This document shows positions 1-12,515 of a stretch of 64,000 nucleotides of DNA, one piece after another; within the stretch, counting starts at the first letter, position 1; each line of letters starts with the position of its first letter. This DNA is from Sordaria brevicollis (lineage: Eukaryota > Ascomycota > Sordariomycetes > Sordariales > Sordariaceae). The stretch spans positions 2,542,001 through 2,606,000 of the forward strand of contig JAUTDP010000002.1 of the NCBI GenBank assembly GCA_033439795.1, given 5' to 3'. Below the pieces are notes generated by a model. It worked only from the letters and a program-made list of their open reading frames with translations, was not told where the DNA came from and searched no databases. Made by a program: the position numbers and the translations under genes.

Positions 1-2290
1 TTTTATATAAGGGTAAATAGTTATTATTTATTTACTAATTTAAAATTAACGATATTATTAACCGCGAATCCGTTACCTTTATCGTTAAAATTAATATTAC
101 GGCCAAAATTATCCTTATTTATATAATTTTTAAAACCGATCTAATAAAGGAATTTATTTATAATAAATTAAATAATAACGCTCGATTCGCTAAATTATTA
201 ATAAGGTTTTCGAACGCGGATTTAATATTAAATTAATTAAAGTATTTTAATTAATACTCCTTTTATTTATTATTAACGTTTATTAAATTACAGAAAGAAG
301 ATAAATTAGAATTAAAGGGGGAGGGAGAGGAGGGGTTCTCTTTTAAAAATTAATTTAATTACGATTAATATAATTATAATTACTTTAATTATAAACTCTC
401 TAATCTAAATAAAAATATTAATATTAAAAATATTATTAACGTTAAACGGGTATATTATATATTTATTATCGACGGTTTTAATAATTATTACAATTTCAAA
501 ATTAAATAATATATTAAAGCCTTCGATATTATTTTAATAAGCTTACTTCCCTATTTAATATATATAATATAACTGTTTAATATTAAAATATTTTCTTCCT
601 TTAAAATATACTACTAAAAAGTCTTAAAATCGTTTATCTAATATAACGAATACACTTTTAATAAAGTAACGTTTATTAAACAATTAAAAATAAGTATTAA
701 ATCTATAATCCCTATTTTAATAAAATAATTAACTATATTCCCCCTAAATTATATAAAGCATTTTTAATAATAATTTAACTATATATAATATATATAACAA
801 TTTTTCTAATATAAGAATATAATTACCAAACCGCTCTCAAATCCTCTCCTAAATCGAAACCAAATAGCTTAAAGAACCGCGCCCCGCGTTACCCGCATTA
901 TTCCCTAAAAATAACCGCTTTACTAAAACTATTAAATATACTTAATATATTAAAGATAAATATTCGTATTTATTTAATTCCCTTACCCGCCGCGCCCTCT
1001 AATCGATTAAAACTATTAACTATAAAACCGTTTTATTATATAATAAAATATAAAAAATCAACCGGTAAAATAAAGAGAAGGCGGCAAATTTAAATAGAAA
1101 AATAAAGAAAAGGGTATATAAAATATTAAGAGAAAATAATTATCTAAATCTTTCGAAAGTATAATTTAGTAAAAAAACGGTTAAAAAAGTATAAAAAAAG
1201 GTTATAAGTAACTAAAAAAAATAATTACATACTATTAAAGTAATAAATAATAAAATAATAATAGAAGTAAAAAAAAAATAATAAAACTCCCTTAATAATA
1301 AGGGCAAAATATATTAAAAAATATATTAGGATAATTATATTAAATAAAAATAAAAGGAAGGATATATATTAATTAATAAAAATAACGTATTCAATCCCAC
1401 TCCCCAATTAGAGGAAAAGAAATTCTATATAATAAATATAAGTATAAAAACTCCTAATTACTATAAAAGAATATAAGAACCTCATTTTAATATAAATTCT
1501 AACGACGAAATCGAAATTAATTTAAATAATAATCCCTCTACTACTCTACTACCTAAAATAATTTTATTACTACCTCGCCCCTTACTAAAAACCGCTAATT
1601 AAATAACCGCTTATATTAATACGTAAATTATCAATTCGATAAATAAACCTCTCCTTTAAATAGCCGCCGAAATTATTATTAATTTTAATATATAAATAAT
1701 AACGAAAATATTTAAAAACGAAAATACCTTTATTAATAATAATAATAATAATAAGGATAAAAAGGCTTTACTTAATAAAATCTATAATAAAAGTAACGAA
1801 AAAGAAAAAGAGGAGGAAGAAAATAAAAATAAGGAAAAGGATTTGCTAACACTCCCGTAAATAAACCATCGTTTATTTATATATCCCTCCACCCCTAAAC
1901 CTCTTATTACTCCTAGACCTAAACTTAAATTAATATTAACTAGGCTATTTACCAACTTATTAATACCAACTCCTATCCCCTCTAATCTTTCGAAATTAAA
2001 AATATTCGAATTAATACTATACGTAAAAGTAATAAAAATTATCGAAGGTATAATAAAGCCTTATATATAAGTAAAAAAGGAGGCTATTACTATAATAAAA
2101 AAATAAAAAAAAAAAAAGGATAGGGAAGAGGCTAAAGGGGGGAGAGAATAACCTATACTTACACCAACACCAATACCAATAAAGGAGGCTCTAACACCCT
2201 AAAAATAATTTCGGAAATACTAAAACTTATCTATATATATACCAATTACCTAATCGAATAATCTACTACACTTCTTTTATTATTATATTA
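1..2290 (+). mobile_element. RIP-degraded Fot1/pogo-type DNA transposon (5' end outside window)
   Basis: This extremely AT-rich block has almost no CpA or TpG but keeps CpG, the footprint of RIP. One forward frame (codons starting at 3, 6, 9 ...) can be followed with scattered stops from the first bases to about 900. It resembles the catalytic part of fungal pogo/Fot1 transposases: an NRESVT block near 60, an SNADLILN-like block near 220, and an IIDG block with the second catalytic Asp at 471-473. The third catalytic position is at 579-581, where Asp now reads Asn. Exactly 35 codons lie between these two, matching the DD35D spacing of Fot1 elements. Neurospora is known to carry a RIP-inactivated Fot1-like element (Punt); whether this is the same family needs an alignment. 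I could not place the terminal inverted repeats. The right border is the change of base composition near 2290-2340. Confidence 0.72.
3..900 (+). pseudogene. Transposase relic, DDE superfamily (Fot1/pogo-like)
   Basis: Partial, inactivated transposase; the N-terminal DNA-binding region lies outside the window. Stops in frame are TAA or TAG codons that RIP would produce from CAA, CAG or TGG. The region just before the third catalytic residue has Tyr where the family has His (P-H-T-S-H type block), as expected from CAY-to-TAY changes. The catalytic Asp at 579-581 now reads Asn. The frame degrades beyond about 900, where only charged, low-complexity stretches remain. It cannot encode an active enzyme as it stands. 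Confidence 0.65.
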
Positions 2291-5200
2291 ATAAAATGGC
2301 TATATAATAGAGGTAGTTTTGTATGGGGATAGGATAGATTTGCAGTAAAAGTCTGTGCGTTGTGTCCTATATTTAAACCCTGTCCCAGAATTTTGCTACC
2401 CCCTACTTAACGAGTAGGGGGTAAAAAATGCCTCTTGGCGCCTAGAAACCCCCAAGTACGGGCGGGCTATCGGACTGGTAAATGAACCCGAAGAGATTTG
2501 GGATGAAAGAGGCTGTTTTCCGTGAAAGCAGGGATAGCCATTGCTGGGGTGGATTTGTCCCGCACGTGGGGGATCCAGCGAACATCTAGCAAAGCGGACT
2601 CATTCCACTGGACTCACTGGCGGAGGGGAATCTGTTGTTCGCCTTTTGTTTGGGCTTTTGTGAGTGAGATTCTCCGCAGATGCTGCCAGGTTTCCTTGCA
2701 GGCCTTTTCTGTTCGTTCCTCGTCCCGTCATCTCCCTCCCCACCACGATTCGTTTCTTCTTCGGATCGCCCTTGATCCGATCCAACATCGGGACACTGAA
2801 AGGGCGCTGCAGTCAGGACGGTGAGAAAGCCCGAAAGCATCCATGTTCCAGATAACTGTTGGTGCGGATTGGTGGGCGTCGAGACCGTCTGATTGGCCAG
2901 CTGAGACATCAAGCCAACCGCCAAGGACTCCGGTAATCAAATGCAGCGAGTCCAGCAACAGCCTCGAACCCGGGTCAGAGGACAGTGGACGCCAGGGAGC
3001 CTGTATCTGTAAGTGGTACGCGTATTCTGCTTGATGCCACTGGCTCACCGAAAGCTCTCGAGGAACGAGGTGTGGAGGAAGGCCGAGTTATATGATTTCT
3101 AGGCTGTCATCCTATGGCCGCGCTTAGAAGCGTCTCTGCGGCGCCGAAGTGCTCAGGGCTGTGGGGAACGAGACAAGCCACTTACAAGAGCGCAAACATT
3201 CCGCATTCGGATGCCTGGGCTAAATTCACACAAACATCCATCCCAACAACATGCCCGGCTGTCAGGTTGTGATATTATCGTCGACAGGATAGTAACAACT
3301 CGGGGATTAGCAAGTCCCCTCACCCAGTTACACCGATGCTGAGGCGGTGCGGCGCAAGGCGTCGGGGCGGAGAAGCGGCCGCTTCGGAACGAAACGGTGT
3401 GCTCGGAGCGAAACGGCCGTCGACGGCATTGCCAAGGGCCCCGAGATGTCAAATGGGAGTGGTTGAATGATTTTCAGAATGAATCATCTCCCGTCATCAT
3501 CGAATCGCCAAGCCTCCCTTCCCCTCCACAGGCGCGGCCAGCAATGATATCAATGACGGTGTACCTATCACAGTACACTACCATCTCGATACCTGGGTCC
3601 TGTTACCGTAGGTAAAGCAGTGACGGCTGCTTTGTTGCTCGAACTGCTTGCTAGACCATGGTGGATGCTTTCAGGCTTTGTCTGGGTCTGGCCACCCCCA
3701 ACGTCAGAATGTTGATTGACAATCGCCAGTATGGGGTCATACATGACCGGTAAAGAGACGTTGGAAAAAATGATCTCGATGGGCTACGTAAGGGTTCTGA
3801 AGATCACCAACAAGGATGGGCAAGGTATCGTATGTAGCGAAAGGTTGAGAGTGTAAGATAACCGCGAGACATAGACGAGGTTCAGGTAAAGCTTTTGTCG
3901 AGCTGGTACATAGAGCAGAGCTAGAGGTACCTTTCCCAACCCCAAGCAATGAGGCCGTGTTCTCGGTTTTATCAAACCTACCACCTACCATTGCGCTTCC
4001 TTCGTTCAACTTTCAGCCCTGACATGTACAAATGTCAGCCAACAGAACACAATGCGGCCGCCATGCAGCTCCCAGAGACTGCTCGGAGTTAGGTATGTAG
4101 AGGTAGCATCCAATCTGCTGCCCTCATCTCCCACATTTTTGACATGCCCCGCGATAACGCAGGGGTTTCGGCGACAAGAGGTCCATCTGACTGGTACCTT
4201 GAAGGCCCGCTTACATATAATAGCTGAGCGGGAAGCTAAAATATTCCAGCCGGCCTCTAGAACAACCGGACGTGAGGCCCTGCCTGATGGTACATATGTA
4301 ACTCTATAGACCGTCCGTCGGTAGCATCGCCAACTCTGTTCAATAGGAGTTACTCCAAGGTAGAGGTACCTCATGTAATGCCCGACTTCTTAGTTCTCGT
4401 TTGGAGAAAGTCCACATGGCAACTTGACATGAGCCCCCTTTCATGCCACTGCTGTTGCAGACCTCCACCTAAAGAGCAAAGAAAGAGATAATCATGGATT
4501 TTTCATGAATCATCCAGCGGCTGAGCCTTTTTCGCCTGAAGGTGATTTGCTTACCTCTTAGACCAGAGTGACGAAATCGTATACGCGGGTCTCCCTCTCC
4601 AGTGTGATTGACGACGGGAGCGGACGGGCTCACCAACGGGGTCGCTGCCATTTCCGTCCACTTCTCCAGATGCTGGGCTGTAATGTTGCTTGCCAGTTAG
4701 ACCAGTGACAGAACCCCAAATCCCAAAAAAGTCCAAGATGCGAAAAAGGGACGGAGCAAATGTACCGGGTACGTACCGGCGGTAACAGTGGGCCGTCAAA
4801 GTGGAGGTACCCAAGACTCCAGAGTCTCCAGGACGGGGAAAGGCAGACCTCCCAGACCAGGGCTCCTTCTCCAACAAGGACTGGCCGGCTCCACTCCTGG
4901 ACCAGTCTGAGCAGTCTCGGAGCCTGCGAGGACCCCGTCCCCCTTTCCCAAACGCTTTTTCGCACTCTGAGTGATCGACTTATAGACCCGCGGCCCGGCG
5001 ACATTTGGACTTGCTTGTTGTTGCCTCTGATCTCTGGAGCTGACAGATCTCGGACTCTTCTTTTTCCCAGCAGATCCATCCTTGATTATCTCGGGTTTGA
5101 GATTTCGTCCGATTTCTTGTACGGAGTAGTACGTACTGCCTTTTTGCTTCCACTTCTATCGCTTGTACACTTACACAGCAATTGGTAGAAGAACAGCAAG

Positions 5201-5611
5201 AACAGTGCTTACCTCAGCCTAACCCTCCACTCGCTACTCTCACTCACACACACCCACCCTCACAATCTTCCTTCTTTCTCTCTTTTTGGTTTAGTCCATA
5301 CAATTGCGACTTTTCTTGCTTGCATACATATAATATCTTGACTGCCCTCCTCTGACTTATGTAAGTCCTCTCTTTCTTCCTATTTCAGTCTCATCTCTCT
5401 TCGGACGACTTCCTTCCCTCCCACTCACCACCCTACCCCGACATATACATCTGGTACCTTGCTTTCATATAAGGCACGGACCGACACTTACACACGACTG
5501 TCCTTCGGGGTTAGGGCAGATACTTAATATCATCTCATCATCGACTCTATAAAACCATCCGAACTTGAAATTGGAGCAAGTCCCTCGGACCAAAAGAAAG
5601 CATATACGCAC
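2291..5611. other. AT-to-GC transition and long upstream region of the ABC transporter
   Basis: No coding region is supported here. Base composition becomes normal at about 2290-2340. A strong hairpin lies at 2397-2423. From about 5200 to 5600 the sequence is CT-rich with CA runs, typical of fungal promoters and 5' leaders, so it is probably the core promoter and leader of the transporter starting at 5612. Open frames of 90-150 codons between 2500 and 5200 overlap one another on both strands and show no family resemblance. Confidence 0.5.
2397..2423. repeat. Perfect 11-bp inverted repeat (hairpin) at the edge of the AT-rich block
   Basis: The arms TACCCCCTACT (2397-2407) and AGTAGGGGGTA (2413-2423) are exact reverse complements separated by a 5-base loop. 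A weaker ATTTT/AAAAT pairing can extend the stem beyond a short bulge. It lies about 100 bp inside the GC-balanced side of the border, so it could belong to the end of the transposon, but no matching copy is visible elsewhere in the window. Confidence 0.7.
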
Positions 5612-6412
5612 ATGTCCTTCATGGGCACTGGTTCCTTCGGGAACTACGATCACACAGCCCAGACTTCTGGAGCACCTCTTGGACGCCGAACGACACACGA
5701 CATGGAGGAGAACGTTGCCGCCAACCCTGCCGGTCCTACTCATCCCGAGCCGGGCTCTTCACACTCTCACAACGACCAGATGACGGGAACACGCGCCACT
5801 TCCATGACCGAGGTTGACGAGACCAGCGCTCGTTCTGGAAAGGAGAAGGATGCCCAGCACACCAACGACAGCGACAGCACCAGCGAGGAGGATGAGGATC
5901 GCATCGAGGAGAACCGCCGAAACAGCCAAGTTCTCGCCCTGGCACGAAAGTACACTTCGCAGTCTCACGCTGCCGTTCCTGACGGCAAGACGGTTTTCCA
6001 GGTCGACGACGAGAACTCGCCACTCAACCCCAACGGTCCCAACTTCAACTCTCGTGCTTGGGCCAAGGCCATTGTCGAGCAGATCAATGGCGAGGGTCAT
6101 CAGTTCCGTACCACCGGTGTTTCTTTCCAGAACCTGAACGTTTTCGGTTTTGGCTCTGCCACAGATTACCAGAAGGATGTTCTCAATGTTGGTTTGGAGG
6201 TCGTCGGTCAGATTCGCAACCTCCTTGGTATGGGCCGACAGCGTCGCATCGACATTCTCCGCGACTTCGATGGTGTTGTGCGCAAGGGTGAGATGCTGGT
6301 CGTTTTGGGTCCTCCTGGTTCTGGTTGCACAACCTTCCTCAAGACCATTGCCGGCGAGCACGACGGTATCTTTATCGATGACCAGTCTTACTTCAACTAT
6401 CAGGGTGCGTTC

Positions 6413-6454
<42 letters not shown>

Positions 6455-9400
6455 CCCATGTGATGAGCTGGTTTCGCTAACATGAATACCAGGTATGACC
6501 GCCAAGGAGATGCACACTCATCACCGTGGCGAGGCCATCTACTCTGCCGAAGTCGATACCCATTTCCCCCAGTTGACGGTCGGTGAGACTTTGACATTTG
6601 CTGCTCGCGCTCGCGCTCCTCGTCACATCCCCGACGGCGTCTCCAAGGACGACTTCTGCAACCATCTCCGAGATGTCGTCATGGCCATGTTTGGCATCAG
6701 CCACACCATCAACACTCGTGTCGGTAACGAGTACATCCGTGGTGTTTCAGGTGGTGAGAGAAAGCGTGTCTCTATTGCCGAGGCCGCTCTCTCTGGAGCT
6801 CCTCTCCAGTGCTGGGATAACAGTACCAGAGGCCTCGACAGTGCCAACGCCATCGAGTTTGTCAAGACTCTCAGGCTGCAGACTGAGCTTTTCGGAAGCA
6901 CTGCCTGTGTCTCCATCTATCAGGCTCCTCAGAGCGCCTACGACCTTTTCGACAAGGCTGTTGTTTTGTACGAGGGCCGCCAGATCTTCTTCGGTCGCGC
7001 CGACGAGGCCAAGCAGTACTTCATCAACCTCGGTTTCGAGTGCCCTGCTCGTCAGACAACCCCCGATTTCCTGACCTCCATGACCAGTCCCACGGAGCGT
7101 ATTGTGCGCCCTGGTTTCGAGGGCAAGGCTCCTCGTACCCCCGACGAGTTCGCCACTGCCTGGAAGAACAGTGCCGAGTACAAGTCTCTCCAGGCCGAGA
7201 TCGAAGTGTACAAGACGGAGCATCCCATCAACGGACCTGATGCTGAGGCTTTCCGCGCTTCCAAGAAGGCTCAGCAGGCCAAGGGACAGCGCGCCAAGTC
7301 TCCTTTTACCCTTTCCTACCTGCAGCAAGTTCAGCTGTGCTTGTGGCGAGGATGGCGACGCTTGGTAGGAGATCCCAGTATCACAATGGGCTCTCTTATC
7401 GGCAACTTCATCATGGCTCTCATCATTTCCAGTGTCTTCTACAACCTGCAGCCCACCACGGACAGTTTTTACCAGCGTGGCGCTCTCCTCTTCTTCGCCA
7501 TTCTCATGAACGCCTTCTCCTCGGCCCTCGAAATTCTGACCCTCTATGCCCAACGCCCGATTGTCGAGAAGCACGCCCGTTATGCTCTCTACCACCCGTC
7601 CGCTGAAGCTGTCGCTTCCATGTTCGTCGACATGCCGTACAAGCTCACCAATTCCATCGTTTTCAACATTACGCTGTACTTCATGACGAACCTTCGCAGA
7701 GAACCAGGACCGTTCTTCTTCTTCCTGCTCATATCGTTCGTCACCGTTCTTGTCATGTCGATGATGTTCCGTACCATCGCCAGTTGCTCGCGTACGCTGT
7801 CTCAGGCCATGGTGCCCGCTGCCGTCATCATTCTTGCGCTTATCATCTTCACCGGTTTCGCCATTCCCACCACCTACATGCTTGGCTGGTGCCGCTGGAT
7901 TAACTACATTGATCCCATCGCTTATGCTTTCGAGTCGTTGATGCTAAACGAGTTCGCTGGGCGCAAGTTTGAATGCACCCAGTATGTTCCCAGCCCCCAG
8001 TTCCCTCAGTATGCCAACGTGGGTAGCTTGAACCGCGTCTGCTCAGCCGTTGGTTCCGTCGCTGGCCAGGACTTCGTTCTCGGAGATGACTACCTCCTCC
8101 AGAGCTTCAACTACGTCAACAGCCACAGGTGGCGCAACTTTGGTATCATCATCGCCTTCATCTGCTTCTTCCTCTTCACCTACATTGTCTCTGCCGAGGC
8201 TGTCTCTGCCAAAAAGAGCAAGGGTGAGGTTCTCGTCTTCCGTCGCGGTTACAAGCCCGCTACCTTCAAGGAGACCAAGGGCGATGCCGAGTCTGGTGGC
8301 GTTCAGGTTGCCGGCAAGGGTCACGTTAGCGACGGCAACACTTCCGACAAGGAGGCTGGCTTCTTGCAGGCCCAGACTAGCGTCTTCCACTGGAACAACG
8401 TCAACTACCATGTCCCCATCAAGAAGGAAATTCGCCAGATTCTCAACAACGTCGACGGCTGGGTTAAGCCTGGTACTTTGACCGCTCTCATGGGTGTTTC
8501 CGGTGCCGGCAAGACCACCTTGCTCGACTGCCTCGCTGACCGTATCAACGTTGGTGTCATCACTGGCGAGATGTTGGTTGATGGCAAGCCCCGCGACACT
8601 TCTTTCCAGCGCAAGACCGGTTACGTTCAACAGCAGGATCTCCATCTCGAAACCACTACTGTCCGCGAGGCCTTGAACTTCAGTGCCCTCCTCCGTCAGC
8701 CCGCCCATGTTCCCCGCGCCGAGAAGCTCGCCTACGTCGATGAGGTCATCAAGCTTCTGGACATGGAGGAGTACGCTGATGCTGTTATTGGTGTCCCCGG
8801 TGAAGGCTTGAATGTCGAGCAGAGAAAGCGTCTTACTATCGGTGTCGAGCTTGCTGCCAAGCCTCCCCTTCTTCTCTTCGTTGACGAGCCTACTTCTGGT
8901 CTCGACTCTCAGACTTCCTGGGCCATTTTGGACCTCCTCGAGAAGCTGACCAAGAGCGGCCAAGCCATTCTGTGCACTATCCACCAGCCCTCAGCCATGC
9001 TTTTCCAGCGCTTCGATCGTCTGCTCTTCTTGGCTAAGGGCGGTAGGACCGTCTACTTTGGTGACATTGGCAAGAACTCCAAGACTATGGCTTCCTACTT
9101 TGAGCGCCAGAGTGGTCTCAAGTGCCCTCCTGATGCCAACCCCGCCGAGTGGATGCTTGAGGTTATCGGTGCTGCTCCTGGTACTCACTCCGAGATTGAC
9201 TGGCACGAGGCTTGGCGCTCTAGCCCCGAGTATCAGGCTGTCCAGGAGGAGTTGCAACGTCTGAAGAACAGCCCCAAGCAGGAGAACGCCTTGGAAGCCG
9301 ATGGTGGTAGCTACCGCGAATTCGCCGCCCCCTTCCTTCAGCAGCTCAGAGAGGTTACCTACCGTGTGTTCCAGCAGTACTGGCGTACTCCGTCTTACAT

Positions 9401-10409
9401 CTACTCCAAGGCCGCCCTGTGCATTTCCGTTGCCCTTTTCATCGGTTTCGTCTTTTACAACGCCCCAAACACCATCCAGGGTCTCCAGAACCAGATGTTT
9501 GCCATCTTCAACCTGCTCACCATCTTCGGCCAACTCGTCCAGCAAACCATGCCTCACTTCGTTGTTCAGCGTTCGCTTTATGAGGTCCGTGAGCGCCCTT
9601 CCAAGGTGTACGGCTGGAAGGTCTTCATGCTCTCTCAAATCATCGTCGAGCTCCCCTGGAACGCGCTCATGGGTGCCATCATGTACTTCTGCTGGTACTA
9701 CCCCGTCGGTCTCTACCGCAACGCCCAGCCCATGGACCAGGTCACCGAGCGTGGCGGTCTCATGTTCTTGCTCCTTCTCGCCTTCCTGTGGTTCACCTCA
9801 ACCTTCACCGACTTCATGATTGCCGGTTTCGAGACTGCTGAGGCCGGTGGTAACATTGCCAACTTGCTCTTCTCGCTCTGCTTGATCTTCTGCGGTGTCC
9901 TCGCCAGCCCCGAAACAATGCCCAGGTTCTGGATTTTCATGTACCGTGTCAGCCCTTTTACCTACCTGGTCAGCGCCATGCTGTCTGTGGGTGTGGCCAA
10001 TACGGACGTGACCTGCGCCGATGTCGAATACCTCAAGTTTGAGCCTGTCAACGGCACTTGCAGCGAATACATGGCCACATACATGTCCCAGGCTGGTGGT
10101 TACCTTCTCGACCCTTCCGCCACGGATGAGTGCAGCTACTGCCCCATTGCCAAGACCAACACCTTCCTTTCAAGCGTGTCTGCCGACTATGCCAACAGAT
10201 GGCGCAACTTCGGGTACGTTTTCCTTCCTCTATTTCCCCTTATTATAACTTGATTGAACAACTTACTAACACATGTCGTTCTCTTTAGTATTCTCTTTGC
10301 CTACATCGTCTTCAACATCTTTGCCGCCCTTGCCGTTTACTGGCTCGTGCGCATGCCCAAGAAGAACGGTATCTTTGGCTTCCTCAAGAAGAAGCAAAAG
10401 AAGGAGTAA
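5612..10409 (+). CDS. cdr4: PDR-type ABC multidrug transporter, CDR4-like
   Basis: Plasma-membrane ABC-G full transporter that exports hydrophobic drugs such as azoles. Exons are 5612-6404, 6493-10213 and 10289-10409, giving 1544 residues, normal for the family. Layout is NBD1-TMD1-NBD2-TMD2 with an acidic, hydrophilic N-terminus. NBD1 has the degenerate PDR Walker [10 protein letters not shown] (residues 233-241, Cys replacing Lys), an intact VSGGE signature (349-353) and a WDN Walker B (about 375-377). NBD2 has canonical GVSGAGKTT (932-940), a degenerate LNVEQ signature (from 1037) and VDEPTSGLD (1061-1069). This asymmetry is diagnostic of Pdr5/Cdr proteins. The splice junctions restore the codons QGM and NFGI; intron 2 contains ACTAAC. 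Intron 1 is 88 bp and contains 37 consecutive T. In N. crassa CDR4 is a main azole efflux pump (established); calling this gene its orthologue rests on my recognition, not a search. Confidence 0.92.
6418..6454 (+). repeat. Poly-T tract of 37 bases inside intron 1 of the ABC transporter gene
   Basis: An uninterrupted run of 37 T lies within the 88-bp intron 6405-6492. It falls between the GTGCGT donor and a GCTAAC branch-like site at 6476-6481; the acceptor is ACCAG at 6488-6492. It takes up about 40 percent of the intron and does not touch the coding sequence. Its true length may vary among strains or be misassembled. Confidence 0.97.
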
Positions 10410-12515
10410 ACTCTCCCTCTAAAACAACAAAAAGCAAAACATAGAAAAAGACATACATCCATATTTTATACACCCCCATCTACACCATCTACACCACCAT
10501 CACCACTACAACTTAACGAGGAGACGATTGATAGTGTTTCACGCAGTTGAAGAAGTGAAAAGAGGAAGGAAGGAAGGAGAGAACGATCGTCTCAGGTTGA
10601 TGGTCATGCATTTTTTTTTCCCACTCACGATCAAGATGGTCTACAAACACTATACACACCAAAAACCTCCCCACCTCATTTTTCTTTCAGGATAACAACC
10701 TCGCGGTTCCTGAATTTGGTCTATCTAGCATTTCTCAGCGATCTCAGCGATATTTGCGCAACATTTTCTCTTCTTTTCAAGACATATCTCTTGCCATAAT
10801 CTGACAGGAAAACGTCGAAACTTTTTTGTACATGCCATATAATTTGTTCATATAGATGGGAAAAGCGGCCGGGGGATGGAACGTTGTGGAGATGAATAAA
10901 TTTCTTTTTACTTTCTTGGGGAATTTATGTCTGGAATCATGTACATACATTATGAATGACCTTGGATATCAAGATAGAGAGAGAGAGAAGAGGCTCGGAA
11001 AAACTACTTTCACTCAACTCAATCACTTTCACTTATTAGTGTGTAACTAGTGCAGATGCGGATGAAGAGAAACTATACCACTCACTCCTGTTTACCAACT
11101 ACTTTTCGCTTTTGTGACTTTTTATAGACCCAGCAAAAATCGCTACTTCTTTTTCATGGAATGACATGGGAAAAAAAAACCGCGAATGTCGGGAGTCAAA
11201 GTCAGTCCCGCCAAAGCTCAAATGGTGCAGTTATTAGGTACCAAAGGAAAATTCCCAAGGTCGACTGGCTATCTTGACAATCATGCTATAACCAGCAACC
11301 CAGATTGAGTTGGCCATCATCACGTTACGCTACTCACACAAAGGGGGTCTCGAACAGATGAACGAAATTTAAACAACTTCTTCCATTATAACTTGAACAA
11401 AGCCCCATTGGTAATAGTTTCAAGCGACACCGCTCAATTATTCCTACAACTAGTTAATAGTTATTTAGTCCCATAGAGACAACAAATTACAATCAACTCA
11501 TTTCACTCCAGGATGTGAGTGCTATGAGTGTAAGCAGCTGTAGAAAGAATGGACTGTAAGAAATTTTCGTTCAAGGACAATTTTCTGTTAAACAGAATCA
11601 TAGTCTATTCGTAGCATGAGCCGCCTAAGGAAAAAAAAAAACCGTTTTGTGGTTGGTTTGAAAATGAGAATTGAGAAGAAGATATGATTGATAGATGCCC
11701 ACCGTACTTACTATGGAACCTACACCCAACTTCTACCTACCGCCGTCGTTAAAGTATGTGGTATGTGGTGGTAGCAGTGACAAAAAACAGCAAACCGCGA
11801 CTCTGCAAGAGGAAGGAAACATGAACCAGAAGAACAATCGAAGTGCAAATTTCTCTCTATTATGGGACGGATGAAGGCTGGAAAAACACGATATTCGGTC
11901 TCCAGTGTGAAATGCCTATATGAAAAAAGGTAACTCAATCACCCACTCGTCTTTTCGAGGTAGCCCCCATCAATCCATCCATATCGCTTCAGTGATTTCC
12001 TGCGTTTCGTGACCCGGCCTTCTCGAGTAATTGGCGTCATGTATTGTGTCCCCATCTTGCTCTGTCTAACAGTTTGACATCCCACACCTATTTGCCACGA
12101 GAAAGGGGTCCTTTCCTCTCTCCCGCTCTTGCCCTTGAGCTTGTTCTTCTTCTTGTTGCTGATTCCACAGGTTTCTTGTCGCTTGTTGCTTCCTTCCTGT
12201 CTTATTTGCCTGCCTGTATGCCCAACGCTGATGGAAATTGACAATGCCGTGATATTGCGTACGCTGACAATCGTGTCTGCCTGTCCATGCCCTGCACTAT
12301 TCCCACCCCCTTCTGGAACGCCGATGCTCATAAAAAACCCCTATGCCATGTTGCACTAAGCGGTGGTTTTCGAATCCCCAACTAAGTGGCTGATTGTTTC
12401 AGTGACCGCGGCTTGATCTCGTTTCGAACGTTCAATGATAATGCGCATCCTTCGCTGGCAGTGGTCGTTCCTCCTGCTGCTCGCTAATTCTTCCCGTCTC
12501 GGACTCTGCACTTCC
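10410..12515. other. Intergenic region between the convergent cdr4 and ubc6 genes
   Basis: The two genes converge, so this 2.1-kb stretch holds both 3' untranslated regions. It is AT-moderate with A- and T-rich runs. I see no conserved coding frame, tRNA or repeat beyond a short AG run near 10976-10989. Confidence 0.5.

Noticed and set aside
4630..5188. Overlapping frames of 149 (minus) and 142 (plus) codons
   Set aside because: They overlap each other on opposite strands in the upstream region of the transporter and have no domain resemblance.
5759..6517. Open frame of 252 codons on the minus strand including a poly-Lys run
   Set aside because: Antisense to exon 1 of the transporter. The poly-Lys is just the complement of the intronic T37 tract.
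8043..8984. Open frame of 313 codons on the minus strand
   Set aside because: It lies wholly antisense to exon 2 of the ABC transporter. Highly biased C-ending codons leave few stops on the opposite strand, and the translation is repetitive Leu/Val/Asp without a domain.
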